64,000 nt of DNA from the NCBI GenBank assembly GCA_018105865.1, contig CM030862.1, forward strand, positions 6,933,479 through 6,997,478, in the 5' to 3' direction. The notes beneath the pieces are model-generated. The model was not told the DNA's origin. It ran no database searches and saw only the letters and a list, made by a program, of their open reading frames with translations. This DNA is from Metaphire vulgaris (lineage: Eukaryota > Annelida > Clitellata > Crassiclitellata > Megascolecidae). Positions 11,869 to 24,800 of this stretch are shown here, one piece after another (positions within the stretch are counted from its first letter, which is position 1; every line of letters starts with the position of its first letter). Both the position numbers and the translations under genes were made by a program.

Positions 11869-12304
11869 TAGGGCTGCACCGAATAGGGTTTTTAGCTATT
11901 CGGCCGAATACGAATAGTCCGTTTTACTATTCGGCGAATACCGAATACGAATAGTGTATACGATACCTCTCCCGCTGCAATTCGCCATAATTAGGTCAAC
12001 AATAGTGCTTTGTGCTATTATAATACTATTACTACGTATAAAGAATTAATTTTTTATCGCAAATTCGCAATATATATTTGTATAGCGCTGTTTGGTTAGG
12101 AAAATAGAACAAAATGTTACTTCTGGCACTTGAATTTAGTTCAATTTACTAAGCTGAAGTATTAAACTATATGAAATTTTTTAATGCCATGTGACCACTA
12201 TTCGTATTCGGTTTGACCACCACTATTCGTATTCGGCCGAATAGACTATTCGTCACACTATTCGACGAATACCGAATACGAATAGTCTATTCGGTGCAGC
12301 CCTA
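11869..12304. mobile_element. hAT-type MITE with CGAATA blocks, 436 bp
   Basis: TIRs TAGGGCTGCACCGAATAG and CTATTCGGTGCAGCCCTA, with a perfect 8-bp duplication CAAGTAAC (11861-11868 and 12305-12312). The subterminal regions are arrays of 'ccgaatacgaatag'. It shares the outer TAGGGCTGC with its neighbour 122 bp away but not the interior. Confidence 0.9.
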
Positions 12305-13118
12305 CAAGTAACAATACAGTGCTTCTCATTTATAAACTAATTTGTGATTCGTTCTGGTCACTGCTTCACATAGTGACTGTCATTTACCGGTATGCAATGA
12401 AATGGTGGTGGTGGTGGTGGTGACAGTGATGTTGACACCAGTGGTATAATTAGCAATATAGTGTTTTATGATGCCGATAGTCAAAATGATAAGTGAAAAG
12501 AAGCAACAAGCCTGGAGCTGTTATGTGACAATTTAATAATATTTTAAAAGTCACTTATTAAGTATAAAATAATCATCTGCTACAATAGCAACACAACATT
12601 ACATAATGTTTATACTTTACATTTGACAAAGACGTCAAATCAAGCAGCCTTGTAAAACAAAGCACAGAGCTAGAATATTCTAGAAAGTATGCACATACTC
12701 TTAGCACCTGCATAACTCGAGAATGACTGACTCACCCTGAAAGTCTAAAAAATCGGAACGAAGACATCTAAAAACATAAGCAATGAAAAGCTGTGAAACA
12801 CAGAATTTCACCCTAAGAGTAATTGTCTGGAAACACTTATGTTATCATAATTAAGAAACAAGTCTAGAAAATTTGTAAACATTCATGAAATCAACTCAAT
12901 AACTTTGATTGCCTGTGCTTTTGTATATATGCTCTAAGTTTAGATAACATCAAAAGCCTCAGTAACGAAATTTTTACTACTCACTCTGTTTCTCCACACT
13001 GCAGACAACGTCCAGAGTTCACGTATTTTGTCAAATAAACTTGGAATTTGACATTTAAGTAACATATAGTATATAATATATGGTACAGTGTAGTATATAA
13101 AACATAGTAGTGCATAGG

Positions 13119-13120
<2 letters not shown>

Positions 13121-13213
<93 letters not shown>
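13121..13213. repeat. (CA)46 microsatellite
   Basis: About 93 bases of uninterrupted CA dinucleotide. Open frames across it (poly Val-Cys) are artefacts. Confidence 0.98.
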
Positions 13214-13216
<3 letters not shown>

Positions 13217-13619
13217 CAGGGATACCAATGTTACTGCAAGCTATGATTTTTGCTGTTAAACTCTTGAGGAGTTTGTTATTACCTCACACTGTCCGCTATA
13301 CAAGCTATGATGCACATTGCACATTTTGGTCCAGGAATTTAATCGATGACCATGTATTTGTTTGCGAGCGGTAGGTGGTGTAATGTTCCAGTGGCAAAAG
13401 AACTTATCAGCAAACCATACTGCTGGGGTTCAAACTTTTCAATTGTTTCAGACCCAGGTGCTCACCCAGTTGACTCGGTTGTGAAAGAGTACATCGGATG
13501 TTTAGTAAGTGAAAAGAGAAAGGCTGACAACTGATCTCTACCACACAGGGGGCCTACTTCCTGTTACACAGGTATGCACTTGAATAGTAAAGCAATAACA
13601 TCTTGAATTAGTTGGTCTG

Positions 13620-14042
13620 ATCCTTGCTCATCTCCTCTGGCTACCAGTATGGTGCCATATCCAATACAAGAATGTGCTGTTCCTTTTAAGACGGTTACAA
13701 CACAACAGCCCAGCTACCTGGTAGGTGTCATCCAACTCAGGAACAACCCAGACTACTGAGATCAAGAGGTGCTAACAAACTGCTAAAGCGGCGCACTCGC
13801 CTTTCTCTCACCGACCGTTCCTTCGCCAATGCTGCTCCGTCTGTTTGGAACAACTTAATGAAAACTGTCACTATGGACTTAACGGTAACTGTTTCTATAG
13901 TTGCTTTTAAACGCTGACTGAAAACTGTACTCTGCAGTTTGGTCTACACTGTTTAGGACATGTAACTCAACCCGCACTTATGATTCTTCACCTAGTGAAT
14001 GACTTAATGTGCGTTAACAAACATGTAATAATAATAATAATA
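13620..14042 (+). mobile_element. LINE 3'-end relic (L2/CR1-like) with (TAA)n tail
   Basis: With frameshifts allowed, the plus strand reads 'LLRSRGANKLLKRRTRLSL' followed by 'TDRSFANAAPSVWNNLM'. This is the C-terminal block ('RSFxxAxPxxWNxLP') found at the end of L2/CR1-like LINE reverse transcriptases. The element ends 'gattcttcacctagtgaatg', then (TAA)n. The end resembles the SINE tail at 3546-3605. Confidence 0.75.
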
Positions 14043-14103
14043 AATTTTATCAGTAACAAAAGAATCAGTAAAATTCAGTTGCCGATTAACGACATGCAAT
14101 AGT

Positions 14104-14640
14104 GTGCTGTGGGGTCTCCCGGTCAATAAACTGGATCGCCTGCAGTCTGTTCTTAATCTGTCGGCGAGGATCGTGTTCGGATGTCGTTGGTGCGAGCATG
14201 TAACTCCACTTCTCAGGGATTGTCTTCATTGGCTTCGAGTCCCTGAGAGGATTGTGTTCAAGAGATGCTGGCTGACGTACAGAGTGCTGCACGACCCGTG
14301 CTGTCTGGAGTACCTTGCCTCTCTTGTAAAGAGACCGCAGTGTAATGACAGGAGATCATCGCTCCGTTTGAGTCGTAGGGTCAAACCGCAGGTTCCTCCT
14401 CCCTCCAAGACTACTAAGCTTGGAGAGAGATCCTTTACACGCGGTAACCCCATCTTGTGGAACTCTCTTCCTGACGATGTCACCACGGCTAATACTCCTA
14501 AGCACTTCATTAAGAGCTTAAAAATGCATCTGTTTGGGTTGGGGTATAGTTGAGATGTTAAAGCGCCTTTGTTGTAGGCCTCAGCCTTGTTACAGCGCTA
14601 TAGAGATCGTCCAAGAATGAATGAATGAATGAATGACATG
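14104..14640 (+). mobile_element. LINE 3'-end relic, 149-codon open fragment
   Basis: An open frame at 14104-14553 contains 'KLDRLQSVLNLSARIVFG', 'VTPLLRDCLHWLRVPERI' and '[19 protein letters not shown]'. These are the reverse-transcriptase tail blocks of an L2/CR1-like LINE in their usual order. It is followed by 'ttacagcgctatagagatcg' and a (GAAT)n tail, which marks the retroelement 3' end. The 5' part is missing (5'-truncated). It is not a host gene. Confidence 0.85.
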
Positions 14641-15720
14641 AAAATTGTGATAAAGTACTTATTACAATATTAAAATCCCATAGAAGGATGTTTACAATGA
14701 CCACAATTTCACTTACAATGACTGACAATTTTCTATCACTATTAACCCTATCGCTAAAAGCATCAAATGCTGCACCTTCATCACTATGTCACTTTAAGCA
14801 TTTCACCGAGGGATGTGGGGGTACAATGTGCTTGTTGTTGCCATCATTTTAAGCCGAACAAGATCGTACTGGAGTTTATAGTAGGGGCATGGTAAGGTTA
14901 CGAATGTATAAAGACTATGTACATTGTAGCTCAGTCGATATAAAAAGTATAAAACACAAGTCTCTATCTTTACCACTACAGAGTGCGAATAGGTGGAGTT
15001 AATTTTAACGCCCTATGGAGTGAGATTAAGCAGTTTTAGTGAGCATATGCACTCCAGATTGCCAATGAGCCATCGTTGGGTCAGTGCACTACGGAGTGCG
15101 GACAGGCGAAGTTTAATATCTTGCCCTACGGAGTGCAAATAAGCTCATCTATAAATAAGAGATTTAGATTTAGAACTAGTGACTATCATCATCGAACTTC
15201 GAAAGCGCCATTTTAATAATGTACTTTAAATCAGTCTATGGTCGATCCTTGGTCTGAACCATAAACCCCATCATTGAATCCAATGAGTCATAATAATAAT
15301 AATAATAATGTGATTTTAAAGTGGCTTAGGAGGCTAGTAAGCCTTTGTGAAAAAGTGATGGGCAACTAGTTAACTAATTAGTTACTAACTAAAAGTTTAA
15401 CTAAATTTTTTAAGTTATCTTCATAGTTTAATTAAATATATAAATAGTTTAGTTAAAATGCTAGTTTAACTGAAAAGTTTTAGTTAATAACTAAATAGTT
15501 TAACTAAAACTTTTTAGTTGGTGTCCCGAATTCTCAATAACAGTCCCTTTTCAATCTATTCTTTTCTGGGTCATTTTTTCCAAACAAACTTGACAAACTG
15601 GTGTTCCTGCAGTCTAGACTAAGACTTAAATATTAAATAGACAATAATTAATGATTTCAATGGTTCATTGACTTATATGTTCATGTTGCGAGCATTGTCT
15701 ATGTTTTCATGAACATAGTG

Positions 15721-15895
15721 GATAGAGACCCGACAGTCGGGACTACAGCTCTATGGATAGCGACCCAACAGTTGGGTCTCTAGCTCTATAGATAGAGACC
15801 AGACTGTCAGGACTATAGCTCTATGGATAGAGTCCCGACAGGCGGGACTATAGCTCTACGATTAGAGTCCTGACAGGTGGGACTATAGCTCTAAG
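15721..15895. repeat. 5 x 35-bp tandem repeat with palindromic units
   Basis: Units begin 'gatagag' at 15721, 15756, 15791, 15826 and about 15860. Each has an inner palindrome of the type CCCGACAGTCGGG followed by 'actatagctctat'. Between neighbouring units CTCTAT-GG-ATAGAG can also pair. Unit divergence is mostly compensated within the stems (for example CCCAACAGTTGGG in unit 2). There are no spacers, so it is not a CRISPR array. Confidence 0.9.
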
Positions 15896-16166
15896 AATAT
15901 GCAAATGAGCGTGAGTTTGAACGCGGGAAAGAAACAAAGAACAAGATCTTTAGCATGAGATCAGTGTAGAGTGAGTACGTCTCGTGGCCCCAGCTGCTAT
16001 ATGATCGACATTGGAGCTAATCAGGTTCAAGCTGATGACAGTCATACAAATAATGCAGTGATTTAAGTGATTTTTAACACATAGAGGTATTAAATATTAG
16101 CTAGTTATTCCAAATGTAATGGATACTAGAGTAGGGTAAGGTCCCCTTAACTGACAGGAAGAAATA

Positions 16167-17463
16167 CAGTAAAACCTCGTTATCTCGCCCCCGTTAAGCC
16201 ACCAAACTCGAGGACGCGTCTCCGCACCGTAGGAGACCGCGCATTTCATGTGGCTGCCGCTAGGGCCTGGAACGGCCTACCTCCATTCATTCAACTTTCC
16301 TCTTCTCTTAACATTTTAAAAAAGAGGCTAAAAACTTGGTTGTTTCGCACTAGTTATGAACTTTAACTCTGTAATGTGTTCACGCAGCCCACCTGTGGAC
16401 GAGTCACCACAATAATCTGAACGTTACTTACTTACTTACTCTCACCAGGCAGAGGTCTGGAACGGATTTTCTGCCATGCATTCGACCTCGAAAAGCCGCC
16501 ATCCCCGCCTCTCGCCATCAAGTCATTGGGTTTGGTCCTATGTAATAAGACCTCGTTAATCTCGCCATTGCCACGACAGTGCATTCAATGTAATGCCAAT
16601 GCACGACTTTCGTTATACGACTTTCATTATACTGTACTATTATGTACAGTATACTGGTCGAGTCCTTTTTGAAAACGCCCGCTTTAGACACATCTAGACA
16701 GGTTAGAGCACTGCACAGTTCATCAGATATGACATCAGAATGTAGAAGTGGGTGGGGCGTGGCAGCAGTTTCGTGTACAGGGCTCGAGCCGGGTACTGGA
16801 ATTTGTTGCCGGCACAGGGCAATAAGACTGTCATTAACAATAAACACCAGCCGCCCGCCCGGTTGATTGACGATTCAACATTGTAGGCCTATCACTATAC
16901 TGGCTCTGCAGTGTTGGAGTTGTGAAATTTGAGCTGGGGTGGGGGGTTGAGAACTGAAATTCAATGAATGACAGAAACTGCATGTACCCGATATGAGATT
17001 TTTGGAAGGGTTGCAAAGTTATCTGTTGATGACGTTCAGCACCTGGCAGTCATTAAGAGACGTGTCGACTACACGAGAATGTCGTCTCAGAAACAGTCGT
17101 CTATTTGGGACTTTTATTCAAATACTGTGTAGACGGATTATAATTACATACTGCAACTGACTTGACAATCACTTTAGCCTATACAGTATTACATCGATGC
17201 AATCTACTGTATAGTGTGTTGTTTTTCATTAGTAATAAACTGTTGGCCTAAATGAACTACAGTCAATGAATTTGCACACATAAAAATCGGTAGGTTTTTC
17301 TGTCTGAAATCATTATGGGGCTTTGCACTGTTCAATGCACAAACATTACAACCATATAGGCATCACGGTGAAGCTTTTTTACTTCCCCTGTTTTGCCGCC
17401 AACCTCGCCTCTCGCCATAAACTAGGCCAGTACAAACAGTGGCGAGATAACGAGGTTTTACTG
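16167..17463. mobile_element. pogo/Tigger-like TIR element, 1.3 kb
   Basis: Begins CAGTAAAACCTCGTTATCTC and ends with the exact complement (gagataacgaggttttactg), flanked by TA on both sides. These ends and the TA duplication are those of pogo-like Tc1/mariner elements. No intact transposase. The interior carries a LINE 3' fragment at about 16195-16400 ('AFHVAAARAWNGLPPFIQL') and partial copies of the TIR near 16546. Confidence 0.8.
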
Positions 17464-17562
17464 TATTGGTCTTCTGGATCTTGGTCCATCTTATTACATG
17501 ATATTATGGAAGGCCACATGATGCTGATAATTTCACTGCCAAAAGTTTAGGACAAGTGTACT

Positions 17563-17830
17563 GTGTGTGTGTTATCAAGCAGCCGTTCTCAATTGGTGGT
17601 TCCACCCCCGTCTATGACAGCGAAATTTGGGAACCGGTCTGTTTCCAGAAGCAACCCTTTGCTTTGGAACTCGCTGCCGGCGGACGTGACTAGGTTGACA
17701 TCTCCTGAACTGTTCACTAGGAACCTTAAAACATATTTAACATTTCATATTCAGGGTCACTTGTAAAGCGCTCTTGACTTTAGCCTTTTCTATGCGTATT
17801 GCGCTATATGAAATTGTCAGAATTAATTAA
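17563..17830 (+). mobile_element. LINE 3'-end relic
   Basis: Plus-strand translation gives 'LVVPPPSMTAKFGNRSVS' and 'NPLLWNSLPADVTRL', the LINE C-terminal block. It is followed by the conserved 3' end 'gtaaagcgctcttgacttta', 'gcgctatatgaaattgtc' and a (AATT)n tail. Confidence 0.8.
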
Positions 17831-18448
17831 TTAATTAACTACTTATTTCTAGTTTAAATTAGTTATAGTTTAGTGTTTTTAGTTAGTTGGCGAAAATCAC
17901 TGTCAGTCCGACTAATTGGCGATATTACGTATTAAAAGTTAACAAACCGCTGTCTCACGTCTTTCTAAATTAGCGGAAATGCTTTAATCTACTTCAAATA
18001 GTTCTAAATTTTAATTTTATAAAATAAATAAGACCTTTACCAGAACGATCAAAAGTCCGTTCTGTTTAATGTTGATCGAATCTAAGTGTTTCCGCTAAAC
18101 ATTGCAAAGAAAAGTATAGAAGACAAAGAATTACAAGAAAAAATATTATCAAATTATATGAAATTTATCGGATAATTTCCAGCAGATTTGTGGTCGTGAT
18201 TTGTGTAATACTCCAGGGTTGCCAAGTCATTTTTCTAGCTAGATGCCAATAGCACTTTCAAAGTATGTCCCGCATCTGATGCCAGACGTTCCTGATCTCT
18301 TGCCACTTGCCAGACGTACCGGATCGGAGATCCGGCAAGGTTCGGCTCAATTTAATCTCTGTTACTGTAACTCCCTCTACTATAACCTTCCCAAAGCCTC
18401 CATCAATAAATTGCAATCAATTCAAAATGCACTAGGCAAACATCATTC

Positions 18449-18585
<137 letters not shown>

Positions 18586-18812
18586 TTGTTGTCGTCGTGG
18601 CGGTAGCAGTAGTAGTTGTTAACTTGTTGTTGCTATAGATTAGAAGTAGTAAATGTTTTAAAACCGATGGCGGTAACAGTAACGGCTGCACATAGACTTT
18701 AATATCATGTATTATAATAAATCTATGCGGCTGCAGTTGAAGTGTATTAGGAAGTGCAGTGAATTATTGAAAATTGTTGCTGTTTTGAAGTCGTTCTCCT
18801 CTGAATATAAAG

Positions 18813-18886
18813 ATGATTTTGCTCGAAATAAACAACAGAATCATCGAAGAGGCGCTTACGCTCAAGTTCAACAACGCTGCCGCCGG
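18813..18886 (+). CDS. ARPC2: ARPC2 exon 1 (coding part)
   Basis: Encodes residues 1-24 plus two bases (GG) of Gly25. The ATG at 18813 starts the conserved '[13 protein letters not shown]' N-terminus. Donor G|GTGAGC. The AT-rich bases just before it (tatataaag) are 5' UTR or promoter. Confidence 0.95.
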
Positions 18887-21800
18887 GTGAGCCCCTAGAC
18901 CTCTGCAGGATTGTTTCCCTTTAGGACCACTGTTATGGGCGTTTCCATGCGTCGGGACAGACTGTTCCGGCTTCGGAATTGAACTGGTTTTAAAGTTGGA
19001 AATTTTTAGTCACTCAATCAATTAATCGATGAATGACTCAGTCTTTTAATTTAGTATCGAAAATAAAGTGGACAAACGAATCATTACAATGTCCGAGACT
19101 ATTTATGTAGCGCCTTATACGAGCCGTTGGCACTGTACCGAACTGTGCATTTCCAGTGTTTGCAGGACATAGCCCTTGTAATTTTGTATGCGAGTGAGTA
19201 AAAGTAAATTATAATTCAATGCGTGAACAATTTTGTTGTAATTGTTTGCATGAAGGGTTTTATATTTTCTTGTGTACATTTTAAGGATCACATAATATTT
19301 TTTAAACAACTATCTTTTATTTCCTGCTACTACAAAGATAAGGGCTGTCCATTAATTATGTCAATAATTTTTGAACAATTTCTGACCCCTCCCCCCCTAG
19401 TCAACAAATGTCAACTTTCAGTGACCCCCCTATAATTATGTCAACAACTTTTGACCCCCTAAGATCAGTGACAGGTCCCCTGAAAAGTTTAGAAGGTTAT
19501 TATTTTTTGTGCGGTGATTACCTTTCCCCTTTTTTGCGCATCAAGTGTCAAAATGATTACTTTTTTGCTTGTCAGGCTTTTCTTCGTTGTAATAAATAGT
19601 ATTCCATGAGATTTTCTATTTTTTGATTATTTGTAAAAACGGAAATTGTTGACATCAACTTATCTTGACCCCCTCCCCCTATCAGCAACTGTCAAACTTG
19701 TTCAAACCCCTCCCCTTATTTTGTTGCCGTAGTTAATGGGCAGCCTTTAATGCAGGGTTTCCCAAAGTGTGTTCCGCGGAACCCCAGGGTTCCGTGACAC
19801 GGATAGAAGGGTTCTGCGACGAGGATACAAAAACTAAAAAATTATTATTAGCCTTCAACCAATAATGATAAAATATAATTTTATAAAGATCAATCAACAG
19901 ATCAATCAATAGAGTATTTATATAGCGCCTATTTATCTTAATTAAAAGAACTCCCTAAGCGCTCCCGCTGCGGTTAGCGCTGTCGACTCGGCAAAGCCAA
20001 CGTCGAAGGCACTGTTGACAGTGTTGACGCCTCTGCGGGTTGGAAGATGATTATAAAATCCAAAAAGATAGTAAGAGGAGTTCGCGGCCGTAACGAAATC
20101 CGGCGTTGAATTCCTGAGAAAGTGGACTTCTGCAGAATGTTTCCCAAGACAGAGACGCCAGTGAAGGACGGAAGGAAATGTTGACAGTCCCGCACGATGG
20201 TAAATGGAATACGCGCCGTCCGACGACGTACTCCCAAGAGGCGGTCTTCCGTTAGAGTAATCCGCAGCCGAGTAGGCTCCCGTCACCGAACTCATCAGAT
20301 TCGACGGTGATGGAAAATTCCGTAGAGAACCGGAGCAAAACAGTCGATCGAGACATACAATTGCCAGGAAGGGCGACATTCCAGACACTCAAACACGCAC
20401 TGGCGATGTCAGCCATTTTGGCAGACAAGATGGCGGACTTGACATCAACGACAACCGAAAACATCCAGAAACAAACGGAATATACTGAGAACAGAGTTAG
20501 CTCCTCGGAGACCGACGAGCGAGAACTCAGTCCTCTCATTTGGTAGGAAAACCAAATGTAGATCGTCGAAAACTGGCGAGAACGGCGACAAAATCCAACA
20601 CGCAAAACACGCGCTAGTAGTCGGAAGTCTACCGGAACGGAAAAAACATAATTTTATAAAGATAGTGCGGCAATAGGAATTGCGGCGGTCATTGATTCTG
20701 CAAATAAACCTAACTGGTGATATAAATATAGTTGGTGCTTAATATTATTATGTTCATACTGTAAACTGTATGTGTTTTAAAATTTGGACTAGTGACCATG
20801 TTATTTAATACGTTTGCATCAAAACATTTTCACCTAAAAATAACTTTATGTATCTGCTATGTACAGTGTACACATTATTGTTTTACGAAACAGTCATAAC
20901 TTTTCTCGCATTTTCCGATCCATATTATGAGTGGGGTTCCGCTGACAATGTTCAAGAATTCAAAGGGTTCCGCGGCACGAAAAGTTTGGGAACCCCTGCT
21001 CTAATGCATGCCATTTGAAATTTCAAGCAAAATGAGTTGTATCTAAATAATCCCGTGTCATCCTAAAGTAGATATTGGCCATTAGGTAAAAAATTAAGAC
21101 TGTGCACAGCTCAGCCACTGGTCATCATGTATCAGTGCAATAGAATCGAATGAGTAGAAGGAGATTAAAATGCCAGTGTACCTGATGTGATGAGCAGAAT
21201 GTTTTAAATAAGCAACTTATGCAGAATATTTGACCTTTGACATGAGAAAAATGAAGTGTTTTAATGATGGAGTTCCCAAGCATTGCTGTTGTTCATTTTT
21301 CATTGTCCATATTTTACATTTATTATGTTTTTTAAATGTTTTAGAAATAAACCCGAGGCACTTGATATAACTATTGCAGGTAAGTTCTTCAGTAGTGCGA
21401 CAGTTCATCTAGAATATTTACTTAGTATTGTGAGGGAAAATTGGACAGAGACAGGGAGGAAATATTGTGGAAAATATCCACTAGGAGCAAAGAATGAAGA
21501 TGGACAAATTCTGGTGGACTTCTGCTGAGCAAGTGACCTGGATGTCTTGAATGCCTAGTTTAAAGTACATGAAAGAAGAAGATTTACTTGGCTATTGCCA
21601 GATGGAAAATCATGAAAGCAGATTGACTATGTCCTAGTGGATCAAAATTTGGCAGGAAGCATCAGAAAGTGTAAATCATAGACCGGAAAGCACCTGGACA
21701 AGATGGAGTACCCATAGAGGTGTTTAAAAAGTTTATGTCATACTTTGCCATAATTGACTGATTCTTGTTTGTGTTGTAGTCGGCAATGTATAAAGAGGTT

Positions 21801-24800
21801 AAGGTGTTTGAGACTGGAACTTGTCTCCAGCATAAGGACTTGGCTATGCAGGTTGCTTATGCCATCATGTTAGAATGATGTTTGCCATTGATTTTCCCAA
21901 CCCATGACTCATGAGGGTATGGTCCAATCCACTTCCAAGGGTTTTTCTGTGATTTAACAACAGATTGCATGATACCGGTTAGGGTGCCAATAAAAAATAA
22001 ATGTCAGAATTGTTAAAGTCTCACCCTTGCATTTTGTTCATATACACAAATGAATAACCCATGAAAATTTTTACCATTATTATGATGTATTTAGGGGTTG
22101 CACAGCGACCTTGAAAAGCGAAACGTTGTCAGCCAATTATAACGCAATGTCATTAATGGTTATTAACGTACAAAAAGTCGTACATACAAGATTTAGCTTC
22201 AGAAACTGTCAAGTGTCAGTGTGAGCGACTGCTAAGCTACTGAACAATAACATTTTTATTTGGTAGTGAAAACTGTTTTTGATGAAGTTCAACAACTTGT
22301 AGTAAGTATTGCTTTAGTTCTTCCTGGTTTGTCAGCGTCGAGTTGAATGTCTTGGGTTAGGGCAACACCGCGTTCTGCTGCATCGTTTACAATGTTCAGC
22401 TCCCTTACACGTGACTGAGCTGCCAAATATGATTCTTTACTTTCCCAAATGGATGGATCTAGAGACAGAAAATCTGTCGAAATGTTCATCGAAACAAAGA
22501 AATGTTTGGTGCTGGCAGATACAAAGTGACTCAGCTGCTTATTTCCAATGTGCATGTCTTTCAAGGTAATTCGAGCCAGAAGACTAGAATCTCCAACGTT
22601 TGCCAGAGCAGAGACCATGTTTGCCTTTTCAGCTGCAGACAACTGAGAATCGAAGAAAGCCAAGCCAATAAGTTGTACATTCAGATACCATAAGTGACGC
22701 TGGAACGTTTTCATTGCTGCGTCAGCAACTGCATCATTTGTTGAACAATATACTTCAAGATCCTTCAGCAATTGTAAATCATTCCCAGGAGCTGAAGTAG
22801 GCAAGGTACAAGTAAACCATGCCTTGAGATAGATTCTCACAACAAACAAATTGAACTGTTGAAGACCTGCCAGTTCTGCTGTAAGTCTGAACTGTGATCG
22901 AAACAGGTGGATCTTTAAGCTGTATAGTATTTTGCGGAATTTTTGCCCATCCAGCGTGCCCTATGGTATGCGCCAGGTGCATTGATGTGGATGTTGGGGT
23001 TGTTGCTAGCAGTATCATCACCCAGAAACAGCAAAGCGAGCACCAGGAACTCTTTGTAGTCATCTCTGAGATGAAATAGTTGCAGCTGTTGGCAGGTCGC
23101 CTTTTATAATTTCAATGTGTAAATTCAGGTGTCTATCTTCAGTCACACTGTCATACTTAGAACAATCAATGTGATTCCATGCTTTAGAAAATCTTTCAAA
23201 TAATTTGATATTAGACCCACTTGAGCAGCCCATCAACAAGTCAAACACTCTGGCTACTATGAGCTCGTGGACATGATGGCGACAGGCTAAAGGGAGGAGA
23301 TCTCGCTGAAGTTTCTGCTGCAGCAAGATACAGGCACCAACCTTCATTCCAGTGTTACTGGCTGTTGTATCAAAACACATTGAATGAATGCAGTTTGTGA
23401 GTTTCCTCTCTTCGATCAAACGGAACACTGCTGTTGCCTGCGCTTCTCCAGTGCCGTTTGGAATCTTAGGAACACCAAGCAGTTTCACAATACCTATAGG
23501 CACTAAAAGTAGCCTATTCAATATTGCATAGAATATGTAATGTGTATTATATAATCAAAGATCAGCATAGATTATGTACATATGTCAACTAAAAAACCTA
23601 AAATTGTCACACAGTAACCAAACTTGACACATTGTTACTGATTCTAGTTCTAAGCAAGTTCGATGCAAATAAGGCATTGTTTTAACAGCATTGTGCAACC
23701 ACTAAATATTGACAGATTTTGTTAAACTTTGCACTTTGCTTTCTTATATAGAAAGGAACAATTTCACAGGGTGAGACTTTAAAAAATCAACAACATTTTT
23801 TTCCTCATGGTACTTGTTGGCACCCTAATACCGGTAGATATGCAAGAGTTGCAGATTGTTGCTGATTTATCATATGTATTCACTTTCTGTTGCTGTATTT
23901 TCTTGCAATAGATTTTGATGGAGTTCTGTACCATGTCTCAAATCCTGGGGGTGACAAGACCAAAGTTCAGGTCGGTTGCAGTTACTAATTTTAAAGTGCA
24001 ATAATTTTTAATGTCATTGCCCTGGTGAAATATGTTGAAATTTTCTCTATAATTCCTTGCATGTGATGTTCTTAATGTCTACTATGCTTACCTATGGCTG
24101 ATTGTATTTAAATATCAATTTATTTGATCATTCAAAAGTTTCTTGTTAAGCTTTTGGGTTTTTACCTCCAGGAAACTCACTGCAGGACTAATGATTTAGC
24201 TCTAGAAATGCACGTTGCTCCAATAGTTTTTATTGAATATAATGTAGTATGATGGCTTTTTTCCTCAGTGTGCCGCAAACACGAACCTCTTTATTTCTGA
24301 AATGAGATTTTAAATCATTTGGCCCCATCCTCTGGAATGCTCTTGACTCCAGTATACATAATTTGGCACACCCACAAAACGCCACACGACAAAATGGCGC
24401 AGACATAACGGCGCAGACATAACGGCGCAGACATAACGGCACAGACATAACGGCACAGACATAACGGCACAGACAAAGCAGTGCAGGCATTTGGGTGGAG
24501 TCCATCAGCCTGAAGCCTAAGATATAATATATTCAGCTGGACACAAGATTAACAGCTATTGTTTAGAATTGACTCAAAAATGTTTCAAACAGGATATGTT
24601 ATTATGTTTTAGTTTAATAGTAGCTAATTTTAGTAGTTTTTTTAAAATTAAAGGTTAGTGTGCTGCTTTGTTGATAGCATAAAAAATATTGCTTATTTAA
24701 ATTTATTGAATTTATTGAGCAATGTGTGATATATCTAAAGGAATTCATTCAAGAAGAGCCAATAGCACAAGCATTTTGGATACCAATCTACCCAATAAAC

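Noticed and set aside
12940..13214. Val-Cys repeat ORFs
   Set aside because: Translation of the (CA)n repeat.
15721..15895. CRISPR-like array
   Set aside because: Units are contiguous with no unique spacers and the genome is animal.
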